Shown: piece after piece, positions 8,921-16,932 of the stretch
How positions within the stretch are numbered: the stretch's first letter is position 1
How the letters are laid out: every line of letters starts with the position of its first letter
Program-made: the position numbers and the translations under genes
NCBI RefSeq assembly: GCF_000175215.2
Contig: NC_014817.1
Location: forward strand, 1,201,501-1,265,500
DNA from: Asticcacaulis excentricus CB 48
GTDB taxonomy: Bacteria > Pseudomonadota > Alphaproteobacteria > Caulobacterales > Caulobacteraceae
Length of the DNA: 64,000 bases
Direction: 5' to 3'
The notes under the pieces: generated by a model
Told to the model about the DNA's origin: nothing
The model's database searches: none
The model's input: only the letters and a program-made list of their open reading frames with translations

Positions 8921-11182
8921 CTAGTAACGATATTCCAGAGTAAGCGTCACGGTACGCGGCGCGCCGTAGAAGGCCGACACCGAGTTGCCGAACAGCGGCG
9001 AGACGCTGCTGGGGAAGTTATAGCCGCCCGTGCGGTAGCGCTCATCGCCGAGGTTGCGGCCATAGAGGCCGACCTTGTACTTGGCACCCGGCGCGGTCCA
9101 GGTGACGCCCATATCATAGAGCCAGTAGGCCTTCTGATCGAGGGCGGCATTGGCCGCTTCGAACATCTGCATGTCGGAGCGGTAGCTGGCCTGCGGCGAC
9201 ACCACTAGCGAGCCACCAAAGGCGTCCGTCTTATAGGTCAGGCCGAAATTGTTGGTCCATTCCGGCGTCATCTGGAACTTATAGACCCCGGCCAGATTGA
9301 CATAAGACGCGGTCAGCACGTTGTAGCTGATGAATTCGTCGAAATCTGCGCCCGTATAGCCGAGAGCGAAGTTGCCGGTCAGCTTGTCCGAGAAGCGCAG
9401 CGTGCCTTCGAATTCCGCGCCGCGGATCGACGCCTTACCGGCGTTTTCGACCTGAGACGCCACTGTCGCGCCCACCGGGGTCTGACGCGTGATCTGCATG
9501 TCGTCATACTTTGAATCGAAGACGGCGAAGGTAAAGTTCATCAGGCCGTCAAAGGTGGTGCCTTTCAGGCCGATTTCCTTGCTGAGAACGGTTTCCGGGT
9601 TGTAGCCATTGACGGTCGAGGGCGTCAGGATGACGTCGCCGCGCATGTCGAACCCGCCCGATTTGAAGCCTTCGGAGATGGCCGCATAGCCGGTCAGGGC
9701 CGGGCTAAAGGCGTAGGACAGCGAGACGCGCGGCGTGAACTTGTCGAACGATTTGTCGTTGGAGTAGTTCGAGCGCAGCAGGGTCACGGCTCCTGTGCCG
9801 CCGAAGACAGGCGAGGGGGCCCCGGCATAGTTGGCGCGATAGACGGTGCCGCGCTTGTTGTCCTTGGTGTAGCGGCCCCCGAACGACAACGACCACTTGT
9901 CCGTCAGCTTGTAGTTAAAGTCGGCAAAGGCGGCGATGGAGTTGGTGCGCACCTTGCCCTGGGTCAGGGTGGTGGCCAGATTGCCGAGGATGGTGGTGTC
10001 AAACGCACCCGATGCTGTGCTGTTGAGATAGAAGAGGCCGGCCACCCACGACCAGCGCTCACCGCCATAGGTGAACTGAAGCTCCTGCGTGGCCTGCGTG
10101 TCTTCGTACTTGGCCGGCACGTCCATAAAGCCGCCCGGCGTGTTGTCGAAGTCGATCTTGGTCGCTGTTTCGCCCGAACGCACGGCCGAGATCGACTTGA
10201 AGGTCAGTGTGTCCGAGACCTTATATTCCGCCGTCAGCGACACGCCGTCGGTTTCGACCTTATTCTTGTCACCCAGACCCGCATAGGTATCATAGGGATC
10301 GGCCGGGGGCGTGTTCCAAACAGTCTGAGTGCCGGTGTACAGCGGGCCACCGACCGAGTTCAGGGCCGGGGTTTCGCGGTGGCCGTGACGGGCATTGGAA
10401 TCGTCCTGCGTGCGGTCATAGGCCAGACGCAGAGACAGCTTGTCCGTCGGGTTGTATTCGGCGCTCAGGCGGACGGCGGTGACGTCCTTGTTGTAGTGCT
10501 CAGCGCCGGTGAACAGGTTCTTGCCGAAGCCGTCGCGGTTATATTTGGCAATCGCCGCACCGACGGCGAACTGATCCGTCAGGGGGATCGAGCCGGTCAG
10601 AACGAGGTCGCGCTGATTATAGCTGCCCAGCGAACCGCGCGCCATGAAGGTAGGCGAGGTCATGTCCAGCGGTTTGGTGACGTATTTGATGGCGCCGCCG
10701 ATGGTGTTGCGGCCATAGAGGGTGCCTTGCGGGCCGCGCAGCACTTCGACGCGCTGCACGTCATAGATGTCGAGCACGGCACCTTGCGGACGCGCCACAT
10801 AGACGTCATCGACATAGAGGCCGACGCCGGGTTCAAAGCCCCACAGCGGGTCCTGCTGACCGACGCCGCGGATAAAGGCAATCAGGGTCGAGTTGGAGCC
10901 GCGCGCCACCTGAAGCGTCATGTTGGGGGCCTGCTGCTGGAGCGCGGTGATGTCCTGCGCGCCGGTCTGGTCCAGCTTGGCCGACGAGAAGGTGGAGACG
11001 GCGATCGGCACGTCTTTCAGGGTTTCGGCGCGGCGGCGGGCGGTGACGACGACGTCGGTCACCTCATCGGCCGAGGCGGCGGGTGGGGCGGTTTGGGCAA
11101 AGGCCTGCGGCGCGGCGAGGGCCAGAAGCGTGCCGAGGCTGGCCACAGAGGCCATCAGCAAGGGTTTGAAGGTCTGTTTCAT
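8921..11182 (-). CDS. TonB-dependent receptor (no STN domain)
   Basis: 753 residues. Signal peptide MKQTFKPLLM...APQAFAQ, TonB-box region DEVTDVVVTARRR at about residues 38-50, plug domain (LKDVPIAVSTFSSAKLDQTG..., VEVLRGPQGTLYGRNTIGGAI), then a barrel ending LEYRY. It is a plain importer without the STN extension, so it does not signal through FecR. It lies 63 bp downstream of a cytoplasmic hydrolase gene and upstream of the MFS gene on the same strand, inside the 3-hydroxybutyrate locus. Import of a hydroxyalkanoate ester or oligomer is a contextual guess. ATG 11182 has AGGGAAA upstream; a half-conserved copy of the locus operator (11195-11210) overlaps the leader. Confidence 0.92.
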   Translation of the reverse strand: MKQTFKPLLMASVASLGTLLALAAPQAFAQTAPPAASADEVTDVVVTARRRAETLKDVPIAVSTFSSAKLDQTGAQDITALQQQAPNMTLQVARGSNSTLIAFIRGVGQQDPLWGFEPGVGLYVDDVYVARPQGAVLDIYDVQRVEVLRGPQGTLYGRNTIGGAIKYVTKPLDMTSPTFMARGSLGSYNQRDLVLTGSIPLTDQFAVGAAIAKYNRDGFGKNLFTGAEHYNKDVTAVRLSAEYNPTDKLSLRLAYDRTQDDSNARHGHRETPALNSVGGPLYTGTQTVWNTPPADPYDTYAGLGDKNKVETDGVSLTAEYKVSDTLTFKSISAVRSGETATKIDFDNTPGGFMDVPAKYEDTQATQELQFTYGGERWSWVAGLFYLNSTASGAFDTTILGNLATTLTQGKVRTNSIAAFADFNYKLTDKWSLSFGGRYTKDNKRGTVYRANYAGAPSPVFGGTGAVTLLRSNYSNDKSFDKFTPRVSLSYAFSPALTGYAAISEGFKSGGFDMRGDVILTPSTVNGYNPETVLSKEIGLKGTTFDGLMNFTFAVFDSKYDDMQITRQTPVGATVASQVENAGKASIRGAEFEGTLRFSDKLTGNFALGYTGADFDEFISYNVLTASYVNLAGVYKFQMTPEWTNNFGLTYKTDAFGGSLVVSPQASYRSDMQMFEAANAALDQKAYWLYDMGVTWTAPGAKYKVGLYGRNLGDERYRTGGYNFPSSVSPLFGNSVSAFYGAPRTVTLTLEYRY

Positions 11183-11194
11183 GGGGTTTCCCTG

Positions 11195-11210
11195 TAAAAT
11201 TATAGTTGAA
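11195..11210. promoter_or_regulatory. Degenerate copy of the locus operator before the TonB receptor
   Basis: TAAAATTATAGTTGAA keeps the right half-site TTGAA and two of five left-half bases of the TTCAA-N6-TTGAA motif. It ends 13 bases from the receptor start codon. It may be a weak site or coincidence. Confidence 0.25.
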
Positions 11211-11245
11211 ACGCGTACTTGAGACGGCAGTGGCCGACGCCCGGA

Positions 11246-12136
11246 TCAGGGGCGCAGGGCCTGTTCCCGCAAAAAGGCATGGATGGCCGACAGGGCCACG
11301 GGTTCGTCCAGCAGAGGCGCGTGGCCCCGGTCGGGCACGGTGACGGTGCGCGTCTGCGGGTGGGTGTCGCCCATGCGCTGCAAGGTCTCTGCCGACAAAA
11401 GATCAGACAAGGCCCCGCGCAGAGCCAGGATGGGGATGTCTTTCAGCCCCGCCCACAGGTCCCACAGTTCGGGCGGGGCGACGGCCTGACTGCCCGGTGC
11501 CATGCCCGCCGCGATGGCCGGATCATAGGCCGGGACGGGGCGGCCTTCGACCTCGACATGGGTGCGGCGCGCAAAGGCCAGCCAGTCATCCGGACCGAAA
11601 CCGGGGAAGGCGTCGGCATTGATCAGGCGGGTGTTTTCCGCCGCATCGGCCCAGTTGGTGACGGGCTTCCCTTTGCCGACATAACCGCGAATGCGCTCCA
11701 GCCCTTCGGGCGACAGCTTCGGACCAATATCGTTGAGGACGATACCGCGCACGCGCTGCGGCGCGGTGGCGGCCAGCAGCAACGAGATCAGCCCGCCCAT
11801 AGACGTACCGATAAAGGTGGCGCGTTCGATCCCTAAATGCGCCATCAGGGTCAGCATGTCCTGCACATAGACGCCCAGCGCATAGTGTGCGGGTTCACTG
11901 TCGTAGTCTGAGCGCCCGCGCCCCCGTTGATCCGGAATGATAAAGCGATGATCGGCGGGCAGGCTAGCCATCAGCGGTTCGAAATCGGCGCTGTTGCGCG
12001 TCAGGCCGTGCAGGCAGATGACCACGCGCTCAGTCTTCGGATTATAGTCGCGGGCATGGAGGCTCAGGCGTCCACTGCCCAGCGAATCCGCGCCGCTGCG
12101 ATAGGTCACGTCGTCGTAGGTTAACCCTGCCGACAT
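11246..12136 (-). CDS. Cytoplasmic alpha/beta hydrolase
   Basis: 296 residues, no signal peptide. Fold landmarks in order: oxyanion strand VVICLHGLTRNSADF (about residues 37-51), DQRGRGRSDYD, nucleophile elbow GTSMGG (Ser about residue 109), acid LRGALSDLLSAET, catalytic His in PDRGHAP near the C-terminus. It belongs to the general epoxide-hydrolase/lactonase-like group of serine hydrolases. It is divergent from the TetR gene with two palindromic operators in between, and it leads the hydrolase - receptor - transporter set. Cleavage of an imported hydroxyacid ester or oligomer inside the cell would feed the dehydrogenase; this substrate is inferred from context only. Confidence 0.9.
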   Translation of the reverse strand: MSAGLTYDDVTYRSGADSLGSGRLSLHARDYNPKTERVVICLHGLTRNSADFEPLMASLPADHRFIIPDQRGRGRSDYDSEPAHYALGVYVQDMLTLMAHLGIERATFIGTSMGGLISLLLAATAPQRVRGIVLNDIGPKLSPEGLERIRGYVGKGKPVTNWADAAENTRLINADAFPGFGPDDWLAFARRTHVEVEGRPVPAYDPAIAAGMAPGSQAVAPPELWDLWAGLKDIPILALRGALSDLLSAETLQRMGDTHPQTRTVTVPDRGHAPLLDEPVALSAIHAFLREQALRP

Positions 12137-12207
12137 GGCATTGTGTCCTGTGTTGTTTTTCCCGTGTAGGTCCGGTCTCTTGGTGTGGACCGGTCGTCTG
12201 AGAATTT

Positions 12208-12223
12208 TTCAACGGCCGTTGAA
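12208..12223. promoter_or_regulatory. Perfect 16-bp palindrome, putative TetR operator 1
   Basis: TTCAACGGCCGTTGAA is fully self-complementary. It lies between the divergent hydrolase (start 12136) and TetR (start 12423) genes and is the best copy of a motif repeated at 12239, 13132 and 6673. Autoregulation of the TetR gene and control of the hydrolase operon are inferred. Confidence 0.75.
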
Positions 12224-12238
12224 TGTCAAGCCGCTAAA

Positions 12239-12254
12239 TTCAATTTCCGTTGAA
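12239..12254. promoter_or_regulatory. Putative TetR operator 2
   Basis: TTCAATTTCCGTTGAA: both five-base arms match operator 1 exactly and only the N6 core differs. Its centre is 31 bp from that of operator 1, about three helical turns, so two dimers could sit on the same face of the DNA. Confidence 0.7.
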
Positions 12255-12422
12255 ATTAACCCTGATGTGGCCAAATCGGCGCACTTGATTTGGCTTGTCT
12301 TTCGCCGGGTGAGGGATGCGGAGCGGGGCTTTCGCAGACGAACGCAGGGCAAACGTTTTCCTTTTCGCCATCTGTGTGCCTGTGTTAGACGGAGCCATTG
12401 TCGAATCTCATCCTGTGGATAC

Positions 12423-13130
12423 ATGCCGCCCGACTCTGCCCCTGAACCGACCGTCAAAAGCCCCAAAGGCCGCCGCAAGGTGTCGGATGCGCCGTCGCGC
12501 CGCGATCTGGTGCTGGATGCGGCCGAGGCCCTGTTTTCACAGCACGGTTTTGACGGGGTGACAGTGCGTCAGGTGGCGCAGGCGGCGGGCGTCGATGTCG
12601 CCCTGCCCAACTATTATTTCGAGTCCAAACAAGGTCTCTATGACGCGGTGTTCGGGCGGCGGGCTTTGGTGCTCAATGACCGGCGTGAGGCGGCCCTGCG
12701 CCTGGTGATGGAGAGCGCAGAGGCCCCCACCCTGGAGTCCATTCTGCGCGCCTTTATCGTGCCGGTGCAGACCATGCACGCCGCCGCCGATCCGGGCTTT
12801 CGCAACTATTGCCGGCTGGTGGCGCAGGTCAATTCGTCGGGCGTGCTGGCCCCGATGATGACCACGCATTTCGACCGCCTGATCCTCAAATTTATCGACG
12901 CCCTGCGCCGCGTCCTGCCGCACGTCGCGGACCGTGAGCTGTACTGGGGCTATCACTGCCTGTCGGGAGCCCTGACCCTGACCATGGCCTCGACCGGGCG
13001 CATCGACCACCTGTCGAACGGCCTGTGCCGCTCGGACGACGCCGAAGACGCCTATGAGCACCTGATCAGCTTCAATCTGGGGGCATTTCAGGCCATGGAA
13101 GACCGCGCAAAGGCGGCCGTCACGCCGTAA
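12423..13130 (+). CDS. TetR-family regulator of the hydroxybutyrate locus
   Basis: 235 residues from ATG 12423 (MPPDSAPEP). The longer reading from 12135 would cover the operators and is rejected. N-terminal helix-turn-helix: RRDLVLDAAEALFSQHGF, then VTVRQVAQAAGVDVALPNYYFESKQGLYDAVF, the standard TetR recognition region (about residues 28-75). The C-terminal ligand and dimer domain resembles the CerR/YbiH-type C-domain (FRNYCRLVAQVNSSGVLAP). Palindromes at 12208, 12239 and 13132 flank it on both sides, and another is in the scoA/bdhA promoter. It probably represses the whole locus and responds to a pathway intermediate. Confidence 0.9.
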   Translation: MPPDSAPEPTVKSPKGRRKVSDAPSRRDLVLDAAEALFSQHGFDGVTVRQVAQAAGVDVALPNYYFESKQGLYDAVFGRRALVLNDRREAALRLVMESAEAPTLESILRAFIVPVQTMHAAADPGFRNYCRLVAQVNSSGVLAPMMTTHFDRLILKFIDALRRVLPHVADRELYWGYHCLSGALTLTMASTGRIDHLSNGLCRSDDAEDAYEHLISFNLGAFQAMEDRAKAAVTP

Positions 13131-13131
13131 G

Positions 13132-13147
13132 TTCCACGGCTGTTGAA
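13132..13147. promoter_or_regulatory. Putative TetR operator 3, upstream of the secreted esterase
   Basis: TTCCACGGCTGTTGAA differs from operator 1 at two positions. It starts one base after the TetR stop codon and 66 bases before the esterase ATG, so the esterase probably has its own regulated promoter here. Confidence 0.6.
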
Positions 13148-13212
13148 TTTCTCGTTGCGCCCGGCAGGGGATGCGGTCATGCTCCCTATAAAACAACACC
13201 GGGAGACGCCAC

Positions 13213-14346
13213 ATGAAACGCCTGCTGCCTGTTCTGACCGTCGGAGCCTGCCTTATGACCACGCCGCTGGCGGCTGAACCCATCGTGCCGACGCCTGTGG
13301 AAGCGCAGGCCGTGGCCTTCATGCAGCAGGATGAGGCGTGGTTTATCGCCCACCTCAAAGGGCCGCGCGAAGTGTCTGAGGGACACGCGCTGGACCCGCG
13401 ACTGCAATATGTGCTGGAAAATGTGACGCGACCGGCGGCGACACCGGCGGTCAAGGCGCAGATGCGCGCCGTCTATGCCAGCGAGGCCGGTCGCAAGGCC
13501 ACACGCGCCGCGCTCGACCGTTACTGGGCGACGCGCACCGCGCCGGTCGAAGGGGTGCTGGCCAGCGACCGCACCCTCCCCACGCGCAGCGGCGACATGC
13601 CTGTGCGTATCTTCGTCCCGGCGGCCTTGCAGGGCGTCAAATCCGCCCCGGTTCTGGTCTATTATCACGGTGGCGGTTTCATGTTCGGCAGCCTGAACGC
13701 CTTTGACCCCAGCCTGCGGGCGCTGGCGCGCGACCTGAAGATGATCGTGGTCGCCCCCGGCTACCGTCTGGCCCCCGAACACCCGTACCCGGCGGCGCAT
13801 CAGGACGCCGAAGACGCCTGGAAATGGGTGGCGGCGCACGCGGCCGAGTTCGGCGGTGATGTCAAACGCCTCAGTCTTGGCGGCGACAGCGCCGGGGGCA
13901 CACTGGCCCTGTCGGTGGCGCTGAAACAGAAAAAGGCGACAGTCCGTCCGACGGGGCTTCTGCTCTACTATCCGGGGGTGGATCGCATGAACAGCTACCC
14001 GTCGATGACGGAGCTGGGCAGCGGTTACGGCCTCGATGCCGATAGTCTGGACTATCTGGCGGCGCAGGTCTATCCGGCGGGCAGCACGCCCCCCGCCGAA
14101 GACGCTTCGCCGATGCAAGCCGATCTGAAAGGCCTGCCCGCCACGGTGGTCGTCACTGCCGGTTTCGATCCGCTGAAAGACTCGCAGCGCGCCTTTGCCG
14201 ATAAGCTGAGCGGGGCGGGGGTGGCGGTCAAACGCTTGCACTACCCCAGCCTGATCCACGCCTTCCTGCAAACCACAGCCTACGTGCCCGACGCGCAAAA
14301 GGCGCAGACGGAGTCGGCGACGCTGTTTGGGCAAACCCGGAAATAG
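13213..14346 (+). CDS. Secreted family-IV (HSL-type) esterase
   Basis: 377 residues with a signal peptide (MKRLLPVLTVGACLMTTPLAA). HSL-family motifs: oxyanion hole YYHGGGF (about residue 155), LAPEHPYPAAHQDAEDAW, nucleophile elbow GDSAGG (Ser about residue 225), acid in TAGFDPLKD (about residue 317), and His in SLIHAFLQ (about residue 350). All catalytic residues are present. It would act in the periplasm or outside. Operator 3 is just upstream, and a GGGAG ribosome site precedes ATG 13213. In the locus it is the likely extracytoplasmic first step, releasing short acids or esters for uptake; the exact ester is unknown. Confidence 0.92.
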   Translation: MKRLLPVLTVGACLMTTPLAAEPIVPTPVEAQAVAFMQQDEAWFIAHLKGPREVSEGHALDPRLQYVLENVTRPAATPAVKAQMRAVYASEAGRKATRAALDRYWATRTAPVEGVLASDRTLPTRSGDMPVRIFVPAALQGVKSAPVLVYYHGGGFMFGSLNAFDPSLRALARDLKMIVVAPGYRLAPEHPYPAAHQDAEDAWKWVAAHAAEFGGDVKRLSLGGDSAGGTLALSVALKQKKATVRPTGLLLYYPGVDRMNSYPSMTELGSGYGLDADSLDYLAAQVYPAGSTPPAEDASPMQADLKGLPATVVVTAGFDPLKDSQRAFADKLSGAGVAVKRLHYPSLIHAFLQTTAYVPDAQKAQTESATLFGQTRK

Positions 14347-14467
14347 CTCTGACGTCAGAGTTTATTCCCGCGGGATAGGATCGTGGATTTGATGGCGCTG
14401 ACGATTGCAAAGTCGTGTTCGCGGTATAAGTGTAACCGGACTGGTTTTTCTTCGAATCGGACAGGAC

Positions 14468-15208
14468 ATGCCTAGCTATATTTCAAAGCGCGTCGCGGAC
14501 CCTGCCCGGCAGGCGGCGATGGAAGTGATCGCCAATCAGTTCGGGCGCACCCACGCGCGACACCCGCTCATGGAAATCCTGCGTCAGATTGTACCTTTCG
14601 ACAGCTTCGCCATGTCCGGTCTTGCCTTTTTCGGGCTGGGGGTCGGTCGCGGCGTTATGCTGGCTTCGGATATGCCGGAAGAGTTTATCCGTTTGTTCCT
14701 CACTGAAAAGCTCTATCATCAGGACCCGATGTCCTACCTGATGACGGCGGAGCGGCATTGGGGCAGCTGGCATGATCTGGGGCCGGATGTTCTGACCGGC
14801 CCCGGCGTCGAGCGCATCCGGCAACTGGAGCGGCGGTTCGACATCACGGCGCGCAGTGCCGTTGGTTTCTTCAATGGCGAACAGCGCTTTGGTGGCGTGA
14901 CCTTCTGCCGGAGCACGCCGTTTAGTGATCACGAAAAATTCATCCTCGAAATGACGACGCGCGTGGTGCATGCCGAACTGTCGGATCAGCTTCTCAGGGC
15001 CATGAATCAGCATTTGGGCCTGTCCGATGGCGAACTGGCCTGCCTCAAACACTTTGCCGACGGCCTTGAAGTGCCCGCCATTCATCAGGTGACTGGCTAT
15101 ACCACCGATACCATCTATACCTATGCCAAGTCGGCGGCGAAGAAGATGGGCGTGCGCGGTCGCACCCATGCGGTGGCCGAAGCCTTACGCCGTAAGGTGA
15201 TCGCCTGA
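14468..15208 (+). CDS. LuxR-family regulator with autoinducer-binding-like domain
   Basis: 246 residues from ATG 14468 (MPSYISKRVAD) with AGGAC just upstream; the reading from 14405 lacks a ribosome site. Residues about 30-170 resemble the autoinducer-binding fold (DP motif in LYHQDPMSYL), but the usual Trp and Tyr ligand residues just before DP appear as Phe and Leu in EFIRLFLTEKLYHQDP. The C-terminal GerE helix-turn-helix is clear: LSDGELACLKHFADGLEV...TTDTIYTYAKSAAKKMGVRGRTHAVAEAL. No LuxI-type synthase is in the window, so it is a solo regulator; ligand and targets are unknown. Confidence 0.85.
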   Translation: MPSYISKRVADPARQAAMEVIANQFGRTHARHPLMEILRQIVPFDSFAMSGLAFFGLGVGRGVMLASDMPEEFIRLFLTEKLYHQDPMSYLMTAERHWGSWHDLGPDVLTGPGVERIRQLERRFDITARSAVGFFNGEQRFGGVTFCRSTPFSDHEKFILEMTTRVVHAELSDQLLRAMNQHLGLSDGELACLKHFADGLEVPAIHQVTGYTTDTIYTYAKSAAKKMGVRGRTHAVAEALRRKVIA

Positions 15209-15387
15209 GCGGTACCCATATAGCGAGACGTAAAGACCCCACTAACTATAATGGCGTTATCGTGGCATTAAGGTTTGTGCCCCAAAATTAGACTCAGTGA
15301 TGCATCAGAGGCCGGAAAGAGCTTTGAAGCGGCGGTAAATTGAGGCTGAGCGGATGCCATGTCCGCACAAGGATAGGGTGGATTAAA

Positions 15388-16872
15388 GTGTTTTTCGGTT
15401 CAAACACCAGCTTGGATAAAGCTGTAATTGACGCGTTGGATACGTCGCAGGCGATCATCCAGTTCACACCGGACGGCAAGATTATTTCGGCCAATGCCAA
15501 TTTTCTGGCGGCCGTGGGCTATAGCGAGAGAGAGATCATCGGTCAGCATCACCGTCTCTTCTGTCTGCCCGACTATGTGCGGTCGGAGGCCTATCGCCAT
15601 TTCTGGAGCGATCTGGCTGCCGGACGCTTTCAGGCGGGCGAATTTAAGCGCATCGGCAATAATGGCAAGATCGTCTGGCTTCAGGCCAGTTATAACCCCG
15701 TCAAGGACAGAAGCGGCAAGGTCGTGCGCGTCCTGAAAATCGCCGCTGACATCAGCGAGGCCAAGGCGAGATCCCTCGATCACGCAGGCAAGGTCGAAGC
15801 CATTTCCCGCGCGCAGGCGGTCATCGAATTCACGCCGCAGGGCGAGATTGTGACCGCCAATGACAATTTTCTCAAGACCCTGGGCTATAGCCTGAACGAG
15901 ATCGTCGGTCAGCACCACCGCCTCTTCTGCGAACCGCAATACGCACAATCGCCGGAATACCGTCAGTTCTGGGAGCGGCTGGCCCACGGTGAGTTTCAGG
16001 CAGCCGAGTACCGCCGTCTCGGCAAGGGCGGCAAGGAGGTCTATATTCAAGCCTCGTATAATCCCGTCTTTGACGACACCGGCGCGGTTATCAAGGTGGT
16101 CAAGTTCGCCACAGACACCACCGAAGCCGTCAAGCGACGTCTGCGCAATGAACAACTGAGTCGCGAAGTGGATCGTCAGCTGAACGGCGTGGTCAAACAG
16201 ATGGTCGAAGCGACGCAGATGGCGGCGGTTGCCTCCACGGCCTCGACGGAAACCGGTTCGGTGGTCAATGCGGTGGCGGCGGCGTCGGAAGAACTGAGCG
16301 CCAGCGTTAAGGAAATTGCCGGCAATATGGGTCAGGCGCGCGAGAGCGTCGAAGGTATCTTCCGCCATGCCGAAGACGCCGGACACTCGGCCAGCGCGCT
16401 CAACCAGTCCGCCGCCTCGATGAACAATGTGGTCGAGATGATCCGTGAAATCGCCAGCCAGATCAATCTGCTTGCGCTCAATGCCACCATCGAGTCGGCG
16501 CGCGCGGGCGAAGCGGGCCGGGGCTTTGCCGTCGTGGCGTCTGAGGTCAAATCGCTGGCCAATCAGGCGGCGCGCTCCACGGAGACCATCTCGAAAGAAA
16601 TCGCCAGTATGCAAACGGTGACGACCGAGGTGGTCGGCGCGCTGGGCATTATTACCTCCAGCATGACGGCGGTGATGGACAATGTCGCCGGTGTCGCCTC
16701 GGCCATCGAGCAGCAAAACGCCGTCAGCGCCGAAATATCAGGCAATATGCAGGCCGCGGTGACCGCCGTGCACGAGATCGATCAAAAGCTCAGCCACCTG
16801 AGCACCACCTTTAACGACGTGACGCAAGCCTCTGAAGAGGTGAAGGAAAATGTCGAAGCCCTGGTGGCGTAG
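15388..16872 (+). CDS. Soluble methyl-accepting chemotaxis receptor with two PAS domains
   Basis: 494 residues from GTG 15388 (MFFGSNTSLDKAVIDAL), the family's usual start; the TTG at 15340 would add an atypical tail. Two PAS domains (about residues 15-125 and 135-250) are near copies of each other: both have QAxIxFTPxG, NFL..GYS..EI.GQHHRLFC and QASYNPV. The signalling domain follows with the conserved hairpin tip region IREIASQINLLALNATIESARAGEAGRGFAVVA, read in parts. There is no membrane segment, so it is a cytoplasmic receptor. No che genes are nearby. The tandem PAS units suggest an internal redox or small-ligand sensor. Confidence 0.92.
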   Translation: MFFGSNTSLDKAVIDALDTSQAIIQFTPDGKIISANANFLAAVGYSEREIIGQHHRLFCLPDYVRSEAYRHFWSDLAAGRFQAGEFKRIGNNGKIVWLQASYNPVKDRSGKVVRVLKIAADISEAKARSLDHAGKVEAISRAQAVIEFTPQGEIVTANDNFLKTLGYSLNEIVGQHHRLFCEPQYAQSPEYRQFWERLAHGEFQAAEYRRLGKGGKEVYIQASYNPVFDDTGAVIKVVKFATDTTEAVKRRLRNEQLSREVDRQLNGVVKQMVEATQMAAVASTASTETGSVVNAVAAASEELSASVKEIAGNMGQARESVEGIFRHAEDAGHSASALNQSAASMNNVVEMIREIASQINLLALNATIESARAGEAGRGFAVVASEVKSLANQAARSTETISKEIASMQTVTTEVVGALGIITSSMTAVMDNVAGVASAIEQQNAVSAEISGNMQAAVTAVHEIDQKLSHLSTTFNDVTQASEEVKENVEALVA

Positions 16873-16904
16873 GTTTTAGTAAGCGTACAGTCAGCGTAAA
16901 GAGG

Positions 16905-16925
16905 CCGCCCGGCGACGGGCGGTTT
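16905..16925. terminator. Hairpin between convergent chemoreceptor and ccoI genes
   Basis: CCGCCCG-gcga-CGGGCGG followed by TTT, between the stops of the plus-strand receptor (16872) and minus-strand ccoI (16933). A strong stem with a short U-tract; probable bidirectional terminator. Confidence 0.5.
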
Positions 16926-16932
16926 CGTGCGT

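Noticed and set aside
12135..12422. N-terminal extension of the TetR gene to 12135
   Set aside because: It would translate both palindromic operators and adds residues not found in TetR proteins; ATG 12423 gives the normal layout.
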